Shown here: positions 1 through 7,272 of the stretch, one piece after another | Numbering within the stretch: the stretch's first letter is position 1 | Layout: each line of letters opens with the position of its first letter | Source: an uncultured Alphaproteobacteria bacterium | GTDB taxonomy: Bacteria; Pseudomonadota; Alphaproteobacteria; RUG11792 | Direction: 5' to 3' | NCBI GenBank assembly: GCA_958448685.1 | Contig: CAUDEV010000013.1 | Location: forward strand, 1 to 20,681 | Length of the DNA: 20,681 nucleotides | The notes under the pieces: generated by a model | Seen by the model: only the letters and a program-made list of their open reading frames with translations | Databases searched by the model: none | What the model was told of the DNA's origin: nothing | Translations under genes and position numbers: made by a program

Positions 1-60
1 AAAACTTCATTGACACCGCAGGGGCACCTATAGCGCTTTCGCAAGACATTGTGAATTAAG
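1..60 (+). repeat. Dispersed repeat, copy A (cut by window edge)
   Basis: Positions 12-50 match the reverse complement of copy C (20568-20645) at 38 of 39 bases; positions 1-11 are more diverged and the rest of the element lies outside the window. Read on the plus strand the frame is open from the edge to a TAA at 58-60 and gives DTAGAPIALSQDIVN, nearly the same peptide as copy C in its own orientation. It may be the 3' end of a coding sequence entering from the left, or a repeat that happens to be open. It is clearly richer in G+C than its surroundings. Confidence 0.7.
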
Positions 61-91
61 AGATAGAGATTATAAAAAATAACGAGTTATT

Positions 92-805
92 TTAGCCAAC
101 TTTTAACGTTTCAATAGTGGCAGTTTCGTTTTCATCATCTCGAAGCGTATAGCCTCGTCCCCAAACTGTTTCTATGAAATTTAATCCTCCAGTTAGATCG
201 GCTATTTTTTTCCTAAGTTTGCAGATAAAAACATCGACTATTTTTAATTCAGGTTCATCCATACCTCCATAAATATGGTTGAGGAAAGCTTCTTTAGGAA
301 GTACAGAACCTTTTTTCAGTGCTAATAATTCTAAAACTGAATATTCTTTGCTAGTTAAAGGCATTTCCATGTCATAGATTTTTACGCATCTTTGTCGTAT
401 ATCGACTTCTAGAGGGCCGACTTTAATAACAGATGAAAAATGTCCAGAGCTTCTTCTTATGATAGCGTATATTCTTGCTAGAAGTTCAACTTTGCTAAAA
501 GGTTTTGTTAGATAATCATCAGCTCCCATAGAAAGACATTTGACTTTATCATCAGTTGATGTTAATCCTGAAAGAATGATAACAGGGGTACTATTTCTTA
601 TTGACCTTATTCTTGATAGAATTTCAAAACCATCTATATCAGGCAGCATTAAATCAAGTATCACAGCGTCATAATCATAGAACTTTAACATTTCCAAAGC
701 TTCAGAACCATTTTCAGCTAAATGACATATTAAACCATCAGCTGTACACGTAAGTTCTATGCGTTTGGCAATATTATTTTCATCCTCCACAACCAATAAT
801 CTCAT
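92..805 (-). CDS. ctrA: Cell-cycle response regulator CtrA
   Basis: OmpR-family DNA-binding response regulator of 237 residues, the usual CtrA length. The receiver domain covers about residues 1-115 with the acidic pair E7/D8, phospho-acceptor D51 in the sequence ILDLMLPD, S79 and K101. The winged-helix output domain covers about 125-228 and contains the CtrA signature YGGMDEPELK followed by IVDVFICKLRKK and the wing ETVWGRGY. In the family CtrA controls cell-cycle, division and envelope genes and silences replication origins after phosphorylation by CckA/ChpT. The start has a moderate SD (GGGAT) about 6 bases upstream. It is transcribed away from the TauE-potF-potI operon across a 213-bp divergent spacer. 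No clear pair of CtrA half-sites (TTAA-N7-TTAA) was found near it. Identification is firm. Confidence 0.96.
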   Translation of the reverse strand: MRLLVVEDENNIAKRIELTCTADGLICHLAENGSEALEMLKFYDYDAVILDLMLPDIDGFEILSRIRSIRNSTPVIILSGLTSTDDKVKCLSMGADDYLTKPFSKVELLARIYAIIRRSSGHFSSVIKVGPLEVDIRQRCVKIYDMEMPLTSKEYSVLELLALKKGSVLPKEAFLNHIYGGMDEPELKIVDVFICKLRKKIADLTGGLNFIETVWGRGYTLRDDENETATIETLKVG

Positions 806-887
806 AAATCATCCCAATAAGCTGCCCCTAATAAAATACTAACAAATATAATCGCATATCAGGTATAAAATCATACAAATTTTTGAT

Positions 888-903
888 AAATTTTTAAAAA
901 TTT
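888..903. repeat. 16-bp perfect AT-only palindrome in ctrA/TauE divergent spacer
   Basis: The sequence AAATTTTTAAAAATTT is its own reverse complement. It lies about 80 bp upstream of ctrA and 115 bp upstream of the TauE-family gene. In sequence this AT-rich such a palindrome can arise by chance, so any role as an operator is speculative. Confidence 0.35.
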
Positions 904-933
904 GAAAATAATTTTGAAAAATATATTTTTTGT

Positions 934-963
934 TTGAAAAAATCAGAAAATTCATGTATGAAT
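934..963 (+). promoter_or_regulatory. Candidate promoter with overlapping palindrome for the TauE-potF-potI operon
   Basis: A -35-like TTGAAA (934-939) and a -10-like TATGAA (957-962) are separated by 17 bp. An inverted repeat, ATTCAT-GT-ATGAAT (950-963), covers the -10 element, which is the layout of a repressor operator. It is 56 bp upstream of the first start codon. The assignment rests on consensus and spacing only. Confidence 0.35.
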
Positions 964-1018
964 CATCAAAGTGTGATATTATTAAAAAGTTGTTATCGTA
1001 ATTGGAGAAGTATATCTT

Positions 1019-2098
1019 ATGCTAAACATGTTTTTTCCGATTACTGGTATGTTTCTAGATCCTTTATTAATTTTCTCAACGGGATTATTTGGAGGTTTTA
1101 TTTCTGGGTTTCTTGGAATAGGCTGTGGAATTATTATTACACCAATGCTTATGGAGTTTGGAATTCCTCCTCTGATATCTGTGTCAACTCAGCTTTGTCA
1201 TGCTGTTGGAACTAATTTAACAAACTTTTTAACTTATAAGAGGAAAATGGATGTAGATTATCATTTGGCGGCATATATGCTTCTGGGAGGATTGTTAGGA
1301 GCCGCAACTGAATGGTTTATGTTAAATTTTTCAAATAGTTCGAAAGCGGTTTTTAATAAATTTCTTTATGTTTATATTACAATATTGATAATTTTTGGTT
1401 TTGTGATGCTATTTCAAAGTTACAAAGCTTGGAAACATAAGGACAAGAAGAAACATTTAAAAACTGTATCTATGAGAAGATGGATGATTTATTTGCCATT
1501 CCATAAAATTTTCATCAGATCAAGAGCTGAAATGAGTATATTAATACCTATATTTGTTGGATTTCTTGCTGGAATTTTGGTATCTTCTCTAGGTGGCGGA
1601 AATAATCTATTTATGACTCCGATATTGACTTACTTAATCGGAAGAATAAGTCCAGTTGTTAATGGAACAACAGCATTAGTTGGATGTGTAATAACTGCAA
1701 TCATTGCGCTTGTGTATTCTTTAAGTGATTATTGCTGTGATATGTTTTTTGTTTTGCTCTTATTTGCAGGAGCAGCATTTGGATCATGGATAGGCGTGAA
1801 ATTTACTTATAAAGTTCAACGATTTTATATTTACGCCGTTGCTGCAATCACAGTTTTTATGATGGCTTCAAGACAAATATTTAAATTAATTAATCATTCA
1901 TTTTCTGGAGGATTAAATTTAAAAGCTGATCTCTCGAAATCTGTTTTTTCAAAATTGTTTGATATTAATTCTTTTGAGTATACACTTCTATGTTTGCTAA
2001 TAATAATTATTATTGCTTTGGTGTATGAACGTTTACTTCAAAATTTGGCAGATAAACGTAAAATCAAAATAAAAAAACGGAGTAATAACAATGAATAA
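1019..2098 (+). CDS. TauE/SafE-family membrane transporter (sulfite exporter-like)
   Basis: A 359-residue polytopic membrane protein. The two family half-domains are visible: an N-terminal one with GFLGIGCGIIITPML near residues 30-45 and a second with SSLGGGNNLFMTPIL near 188-202. These are the paired glycine-rich, proline-containing motifs of the TauE/SafE (DUF81) family, which moves small anions such as sulfite or sulfoacetate; the substrate cannot be told from sequence. The halves are joined by a basic cytoplasmic-type loop (about 138-165), and there is an extra C-terminal membrane segment near 325-338 followed by a Lys/Arg-rich tail. The start follows GGAGAAG, 8 bases away. Its end overlaps the next gene by 8 bp, so it is the first gene of an operon with the polyamine-type transporter genes. 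That partnership is unusual and its purpose is unclear. Confidence 0.85.
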   Translation: MLNMFFPITGMFLDPLLIFSTGLFGGFISGFLGIGCGIIITPMLMEFGIPPLISVSTQLCHAVGTNLTNFLTYKRKMDVDYHLAAYMLLGGLLGAATEWFMLNFSNSSKAVFNKFLYVYITILIIFGFVMLFQSYKAWKHKDKKKHLKTVSMRRWMIYLPFHKIFIRSRAEMSILIPIFVGFLAGILVSSLGGGNNLFMTPILTYLIGRISPVVNGTTALVGCVITAIIALVYSLSDYCCDMFFVLLLFAGAAFGSWIGVKFTYKVQRFYIYAVAAITVFMMASRQIFKLINHSFSGGLNLKADLSKSVFSKLFDINSFEYTLLCLLIIIIIALVYERLLQNLADKRKIKIKKRSNNNE

Positions 2099-3227
2099 AA
2101 GTCCGCTTATACTTGTTGTGGTTTTGTTATCGATCTTTGTTTTAAACATGGAAAGACTGTCACAACCAAGAGTTAATATTTATGGTTGGTATGGTGTTAT
2201 AAGTCGTGAAGTTTTGTCTGATTTTGAAAAGGAAACAGGGATAAAAGTAGTTTATGATGTTTATGATAATAATGACTCGCTTGAAGCAAAATTATTAGCA
2301 ACTAATAGTGGCTATGATATTGTTTTTCCATCATTTATTCCATATGCTGCTCGTCAATTAAATATGGGAGCTTATCAGAAGATTGATATGAAATTTGTGC
2401 CTAATATAAAAAATATATCGGGAAGCATTACAGATAATTATAAAAAGTCAGGTGGAGATGTCGACTATCTTATTCCTATATTTTGGGGAACGACAGGCAT
2501 TGCTTATGATGCAAATGTTTTATCAAAACTGTTTCCAAATGAAAAAATTGACTCTTATGATATCTTATTGAATCCAGAAAAAGCTATGAAACTTGCCAAA
2601 TATGGAATTAGCTTTCCTGAAGAGTATATTGATATATTCCTTCAAACCAATGTATATTTAAATAATGGCAAATTAGACGGGATAAGAGATCCAAAATTAA
2701 TTAATCAGTATATTGATTGTTTTAAATTAATTAGAAAATATATAAAAAAATTTTCTTCGAGCACAATGACAACTGATTTAATATCTGGAGAGGTGTGTGT
2801 TGCTATTGGATCATCTGATACTGCATGGCGTGCCAAACGTTCAGGGAAATATGTTAATAAAGATATAAAGTATATTATCCCTAAAGATGCTGGAATATTA
2901 TGGGTAGATTGCGTTGGAATTCCTCAAAAAGCCCCAAATAAGGAAAATGCTTATAAATTCTTGAATTATTTATTAAGACCTGAAGTTGCAGCAAAGATAA
3001 CAAATTATTCTGGTATACTTGTAAACATTCCAAATAGCGTTAAATTATATAATGAAGAGATTACTAATGATCCTGAAATTTGCCCGATAGATAATGAAGT
3101 CATATCAAAGCTTATTATGGGAGTGCCCAACAAAAATCTAGATGATACCAAATATGATAAATTAGCGACTAGAGCTTGGTCTCAAATAAGAATGGGGATA
3201 TTTACACATATCGGAGCTGTTAAATGA
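2091..3227 (+). CDS. potF: PotF-like periplasmic polyamine-binding protein
   Basis: Extracellular solute-binding protein of 378 residues, close to PotF/PotD length. Residues 5-19 form a hydrophobic signal or anchor segment with no lipobox cysteine. Family landmarks are FEKETGIKVVYDVYD (45-59), the hinge strand YDIVFPS, IFWGTTGIAYD, EVCVAIGS (234-241), FLNYLLRP and the C-terminal TRAWSQI, all arranged as in PotF. It should bind a polyamine in the periplasm and pass it to the inner-membrane permease. As I recall the PotF pocket, its NWSDY segment is here GWYGV (32-36) and GWAGD is GSSDT (240-244), while the later Asp is kept (D273). The ligand may therefore not be putrescine. The start has CGGAG nearby and sits inside the end of the TauE-family gene; the stop overlaps the permease start in ATGA. 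Confidence 0.9.
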   Translation: MNKSPLILVVVLLSIFVLNMERLSQPRVNIYGWYGVISREVLSDFEKETGIKVVYDVYDNNDSLEAKLLATNSGYDIVFPSFIPYAARQLNMGAYQKIDMKFVPNIKNISGSITDNYKKSGGDVDYLIPIFWGTTGIAYDANVLSKLFPNEKIDSYDILLNPEKAMKLAKYGISFPEEYIDIFLQTNVYLNNGKLDGIRDPKLINQYIDCFKLIRKYIKKFSSSTMTTDLISGEVCVAIGSSDTAWRAKRSGKYVNKDIKYIIPKDAGILWVDCVGIPQKAPNKENAYKFLNYLLRPEVAAKITNYSGILVNIPNSVKLYNEEITNDPEICPIDNEVISKLIMGVPNKNLDDTKYDKLATRAWSQIRMGIFTHIGAVK

Positions 3228-4030
3228 TCAAAATTTCAAAAACTATAGGAACCGTTTTAATTTTTGGTTATGCTTTTCTGTTCACTCCTATAGTATTTCT
3301 TATTATAACATCTTTTAGTGCTTCCGAGATACCAGGTATATGGACTGAATTTTCTTTAAAATGGTTTGAAGCTTTGCTTGAAGATTCGGATTTGATTCAT
3401 GCAGGAATAACAAGTTTAGAAGTCGCATGTATTTCCGCTAGCGGAGCAGTTGTTTTAGGCGTCTTAGCCGCTGCAGGAACTACTAATTCCGGAACATTTT
3501 ATGGAAAGAAGTTTTTGAATACTATAATTGTGATTCCAATAGTTATGCCTGAATTGATTATCGGGTTTTCTTTGTTAATGCTATTTATGACAATGGAAAG
3601 TATATTTGGATTTCCTAAAGAGCGAGGGATCATGACAGTTACAATAGGTCATATGATGGCAACTGTTGCATATGTTCATATGACTGTTCGTTCTAGGTTA
3701 TTATCTTTTGATCGTGCTATAGAAGAATCCGCATTAGATCTTGGAGCTGCACCTTTTAATGTCTTTTTAAAAATAAAAATTCCTATTATTTCTAAATCTA
3801 TTATATCAGGATGGTTGCTTGCATTTACACTTTCTCTTGATGATTTGGTTATTGCTAGTTTTTTATCCGGTCCTGGTTCTACAACGCTTCCAATTCTTAT
3901 ATTTTCAAATGTCAGAGTTGGCGTAACTCCAGCAATTAATGCTCTTGCAACAGTTTTTATTGCAATTGTTACATTTTGTTTGGTTGTTGCATTTTGTTTA
4001 ACTAGGAAGAATAAAAAAGGATCTTATTAA
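3224..4030 (+). CDS. potI: PotI/PotC-type ABC transporter permease
   Basis: Inner-membrane permease of 268 residues with about six hydrophobic segments. The cytoplasmic EAA loop that docks on the ATPase is clear at 167-187 (EESALDLGAAPFNVFLKIKIP). The C-terminal half (SGPGSTTLPILIFSNVRVG, then INALAT) is characteristic of PotI/PotC permeases. In the family two permeases (PotH and PotI, or PotB and PotC) and an ATPase dimer (PotG or PotA) form the transporter with the binding protein. Here it overlaps the binding-protein gene by 4 bp (ATGA), so translation is likely coupled, but neither the ATPase nor the second permease is adjacent. They must be encoded elsewhere, or this permease acts as a homodimer. 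A convergent hairpin follows the stop codon. Confidence 0.9.
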   Translation: MIKISKTIGTVLIFGYAFLFTPIVFLIITSFSASEIPGIWTEFSLKWFEALLEDSDLIHAGITSLEVACISASGAVVLGVLAAAGTTNSGTFYGKKFLNTIIVIPIVMPELIIGFSLLMLFMTMESIFGFPKERGIMTVTIGHMMATVAYVHMTVRSRLLSFDRAIEESALDLGAAPFNVFLKIKIPIISKSIISGWLLAFTLSLDDLVIASFLSGPGSTTLPILIFSNVRVGVTPAINALATVFIAIVTFCLVVAFCLTRKNKKGSY

Positions 4031-4032
4031 AC

Positions 4033-4059
4033 TTAAGGAGATATTTAGTATCTCCTTAA
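4033..4059. terminator. Convergent hairpin between the potI-like gene and aspS
   Basis: A perfect 11-bp inverted repeat, TTAAGGAGATA (4033-4043) and TATCTCCTTAA (4049-4059), with a 5-base loop. It starts 2 bp after the permease stop codon and ends 13 bp from the aspS stop. Neither side has a good T-tract (a weak one on the minus strand), so it could end both transcripts or protect their 3' ends. Confidence 0.7.
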
Positions 4060-4072
4060 AAAATGAAAAATA

Positions 4073-5869
4073 TCATTGTTTTATTTTGGGTAAGACTGAA
4101 ATATGAAGTTCTTTCAGTTGTTGAGAAGTGACTTCTGCAGGAGATCCCATCATGAGATCTTGCGCTTGTTGATTAAATGGAAAAGCGATAACTTCTCGGA
4201 TATTTTCAGTATTTGCCAAGAGCATAACCATTCTGTCAATTCCTGGAGCACACCCTCCATGAGGAGGAGCCCCATACTTAAATGCTTTTATCATAGCACT
4301 GAATTTATTATCAACAAAGTCTTTGTCATATCCAGCAATTTCAAAAGCCCTATACATTATTTCAGGAACATGGTTTCTTATAGCTCCACTTGATAGCTCT
4401 ATACCATTACAAACAATATCATATTGGTAGGCCTTTATGTCTAATGGATTTTTTGTTCTCAAAGCTTCCAAGCCTCCTTGAGGCATAGAGAAAGGATTGT
4501 GAGAAAAAATAATTTGTTTTAAATCCTCATCATATTCATACATTGGGAAATCAATGACCCAGCAAAATTTATAAGAATTTTCTTCGATTAAATTCAACTT
4601 TTCCGCTAATTTCGTTCTGACAATTCCTGATAATTTTGCAGCATCCTTATCACAAACAAAAAATACAACATCTCCTGAATTCATTTTATTAATTTCTGAG
4701 ATTTTTGAAAGTTCATCTGAATTTAAGAATTTAACAATTGGTCCCTTATATTCAGAATTGGAAAGTTTGGAAATATATCCAAGACCTGGAAGCCCAAGTT
4801 CTTTTGCCCAATCATTTAATTTGTCAAAAAAGCTTCGTGGTTCATTAGAACATCCTGGAACATTGATACTTCGAACTTTTGCTTCTGATTTTATTGCATT
4901 CGCAAAAGCTTCAAATCCTGAATTTTCAAAAATGTCAGTTAGATCTTCTATAATTAATGGATTTCTAAGATCAGGCTTATCGCAACCATAATGAAGTATA
5001 GCATCATCAAATGTTATTCTCGGAAACGGATAATTCGTAACATTATATCCCTCAGGAGCAAATGTTTTAAATGTGCTGTATAAAACAGGTTCAATTGCGG
5101 CAAAAACATCTTCTTGAGAAACAAAACTCATTTCCATATCAAGTTGGTAAAACTCTCCTGGAGATCTGTCTGCTCTTGCATCTTCATCTCTGAAACAAGG
5201 AGCTATTTGAAAATATCTATCAAATCCGGCAACCATTAATAATTGTTTAAATTGTTGAGGAGCTTGTGGCAAAGCATAAAATTTTCCATGATGAACTCTG
5301 CTTGGAACCAAATAATCTCTTGCACCTTCTGGAGAGGAAGAAGTCAAAATTGGAGTTTGAATTTCTAAAAATCCTTGATTTGTCATTTTATTTCGAATAT
5401 GAGAAATTACTTTCGATCTCAGGACTATATTATCATGATTCTCTTTTTTCCTGAGGTCTAAATAACGATAAGTCAAACGCGTGTCTTCTGGAAATTCATT
5501 TTCCACATTTACCTGTAAAGGCAATTGTCCTTCAGGTTCAGAAAGTATTTCTATCTTATCGATATATAATTCGATTTCTCCTGTTGACATATTTTTGTTA
5601 ATCGTTAAGTCATCACGTTTCACAACTTTGCCCTCTACTGAAATGATCGTTTCGTCTTTTAATTTTTCTGCAACAGAAAAAGAGGAATCATTTTGTTGAA
5701 GAACACATTGGGTAATTCCATAATGGTCTCTTAAATCAATAAAAAGCAATCCACCATGATCCCTTATCCTGTGAACAAAACCACATAATGTCACGAGTTC
5801 ATTAATATTTTCGATAGAAAGCTCATTGCACGTGTGAGTCCTAAAGTCAGTTTTTGTTGAAAAATTCAT
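4073..5869 (-). CDS. aspS: Aspartyl-tRNA synthetase
   Basis: Bacterial-type class II AspRS of 598 residues, the normal length. The N-terminal OB-fold anticodon-binding domain occupies about 15-110 (LCGFVHRIRDHGG, then FIDLRDHYG). The catalytic core has motif 1 near 160-173, motif 2 at 226-240 (FRDEDARADRSPGEF), the inserted GAD domain about 285-430 and motif 3 at 537-552 (GGCAPGIDRM). The short SPGE form of motif 2 is typical of alphaproteobacteria. It charges tRNA-Asp with aspartate; many alphaproteobacterial enzymes also charge tRNA-Asn and depend on the GatCAB amidotransferase, but that cannot be decided here. The start lacks a real SD (only TTAGAAA precedes it), and a 12-bp palindrome lies just upstream. 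It converges with the transporter operon. Confidence 0.97.
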   Translation of the reverse strand: MNFSTKTDFRTHTCNELSIENINELVTLCGFVHRIRDHGGLLFIDLRDHYGITQCVLQQNDSSFSVAEKLKDETIISVEGKVVKRDDLTINKNMSTGEIELYIDKIEILSEPEGQLPLQVNVENEFPEDTRLTYRYLDLRKKENHDNIVLRSKVISHIRNKMTNQGFLEIQTPILTSSSPEGARDYLVPSRVHHGKFYALPQAPQQFKQLLMVAGFDRYFQIAPCFRDEDARADRSPGEFYQLDMEMSFVSQEDVFAAIEPVLYSTFKTFAPEGYNVTNYPFPRITFDDAILHYGCDKPDLRNPLIIEDLTDIFENSGFEAFANAIKSEAKVRSINVPGCSNEPRSFFDKLNDWAKELGLPGLGYISKLSNSEYKGPIVKFLNSDELSKISEINKMNSGDVVFFVCDKDAAKLSGIVRTKLAEKLNLIEENSYKFCWVIDFPMYEYDEDLKQIIFSHNPFSMPQGGLEALRTKNPLDIKAYQYDIVCNGIELSSGAIRNHVPEIMYRAFEIAGYDKDFVDNKFSAMIKAFKYGAPPHGGCAPGIDRMVMLLANTENIREVIAFPFNQQAQDLMMGSPAEVTSQQLKELHISVLPKIKQ

Positions 5870-5877
5870 TTTCTAAT

Positions 5878-5889
5878 AATTACGTAATT
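5878..5889. promoter_or_regulatory. 12-bp palindrome just upstream of aspS
   Basis: AATTACGTAATT is a perfect palindrome centred 14 bp upstream of the aspS start, in a position to be in the leader or to overlap the ribosome entry site. It might be an operator, but no protein or second copy supports this. Confidence 0.25.
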
Positions 5890-6016
5890 TTCTATAAAAT
5901 ATGATAGCAAAAAAACTCTATTTTGTCACAAAATTGTTTGGATTTATGTTGCAATCATACTGAATTTATATTCCACCAAAATTTTATAAAATTCATGGAA
6001 TTAATAAATTCGCTGC

Positions 6017-7192
6017 TTAATTTCCAACAATCACGTTGTCAGGTAATTTAATTCCTTCAGATATGACAACTCCTGTTTCACTGAGATTAATTCCATCTTC
6101 GAAACTGTTTTCTTTTATTGTCTGCAATTTTTCAATGATTAACGGAGTGTAACTTGGATCAATATTATTTTTGGATAAGTCCAGATATTGATAAGCTGAG
6201 TTGTTTATTTCTAATATTGAAGAAAGAACGCCTAGGATACCCATTCCTGATATTCCACAATTTGACAAAATAATCGTATGATTTAATGGAAGATATTGGC
6301 AGGAATCAGCTATCGCCATTGCTCCTTCATCCCCTATATTATTTCCTGAACAATCAAGAATGGATACCAATTTTGGCATAGATTTCAGACTATCTAAAAG
6401 AACTTTTAAGCCTTCATTTGTAAGATTATTATCTGATAATTTTAAGGTAATCTTTTCAATTTTTTCTGACAAAGACGGTATTTTTATCATAGCTATATAA
6501 GCTATATCTTCATCACTTAAGTTTTTATGACTTAAGTCAATTATTTTTCCGGAAGTTATTTTTTCTATATCGGGAAATAAAGAATCAACTTTTGAAATAA
6601 CCTCTTCTGGAAAATCACTACTTGAATCATCGTCAAGTGCCAATTCGTCAGAAATTTCAGTTCCAGTTTCTGTTTTTGAGGTGGCAGAATCATCAGTTGG
6701 TGTTTCATCCAAAAGCAACTCTTCTGCTGGCGTTTCATCTAAAAGCAATTCCTCTGAATCATTTTTAGACAATGTTGTATCCGGAGTCTCTTCTTCTAAT
6801 TCAGATAGAATATCATCGGCATTATCTAGCTCTTCGTTCAATAATAGATCCTCATCATTAGTTTCTGAAGTCTCTTCAGATTTATTCACGCCAGGAATAA
6901 TAGATGAGATCGCATTAGATCCAGCTTCTTTTACAGCAGATAATGAAGCTGTTGCCTGATCTTGTGCAGATTTTATTGTATCAGATGCTGCTGTCTTTGC
7001 TGACTCAAAGGTTTGCTTTGCTTGACTTTTCAATCCAGAAACTGAAGTTGTAAGCTGGTTTTTTGCATTTCCTACTGCCGATTTTGCCTTGTTAGCCAAC
7101 CCGGCAAATATACTTGAAGAAACATCTCCTGTGGAGATAGCAGAAACAACAAAAACAGCATATGTTAATTTTAAAATATTCTTTATATTCAT
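6017..7192 (-). CDS. Secreted leucine-rich-repeat protein (RNH1/NLR-type repeats), candidate effector
   Basis: A 391-residue protein in three blocks. Residues 1-26 form a Sec-type signal sequence. Residues 28-100 are rich in Ala, Ser, Lys and Gln with a near-heptad pattern (AKSAVGNAKNQL, AKQTFESAKTAA), like amphipathic apolipoprotein or LEA-type helices. Residues 105-205 are strongly acidic and probably disordered, with a tandem EELLLDETP at 147-155 and 157-165. Residues 216-380 carry leucine-rich repeats of the ribonuclease-inhibitor type, such as LSDNNLTNEGLKVLLDSL, LDCSGNNIGDEGAMAIADSC and LDLSKNNID. This repeat class is mainly eukaryotic and is seen in bacterial proteins that act on hosts, so a role in host interaction is likely but inferred. 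The start lacks a strong SD. It follows the HtrA-like gene by 80 bp on the same strand and may share its transcript. Confidence 0.8.
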   Translation of the reverse strand: MNIKNILKLTYAVFVVSAISTGDVSSSIFAGLANKAKSAVGNAKNQLTTSVSGLKSQAKQTFESAKTAASDTIKSAQDQATASLSAVKEAGSNAISSIIPGVNKSEETSETNDEDLLLNEELDNADDILSELEEETPDTTLSKNDSEELLLDETPAEELLLDETPTDDSATSKTETGTEISDELALDDDSSSDFPEEVISKVDSLFPDIEKITSGKIIDLSHKNLSDEDIAYIAMIKIPSLSEKIEKITLKLSDNNLTNEGLKVLLDSLKSMPKLVSILDCSGNNIGDEGAMAIADSCQYLPLNHTIILSNCGISGMGILGVLSSILEINNSAYQYLDLSKNNIDPSYTPLIIEKLQTIKENSFEDGINLSETGVVISEGIKLPDNVIVGN

Positions 7193-7272
7193 TTTTTTTG
7201 CTCAAATAGATATATCTCTTAAATCTATTATCACAAAGAGTTATTAAAAATTCGTTAAAATCTTTTTAAAAA

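Noticed and set aside
806..1018. CtrA autoregulatory binding sites upstream of ctrA
   Set aside because: I looked for TTAA-N7-TTAA type half-sites in the divergent spacer and found none that is convincing.
4103..5699. Four plus-strand frames of 62-96 codons opposite aspS
   Set aside because: All are antisense to the strongly conserved aspS gene and their products have no recognisable features.
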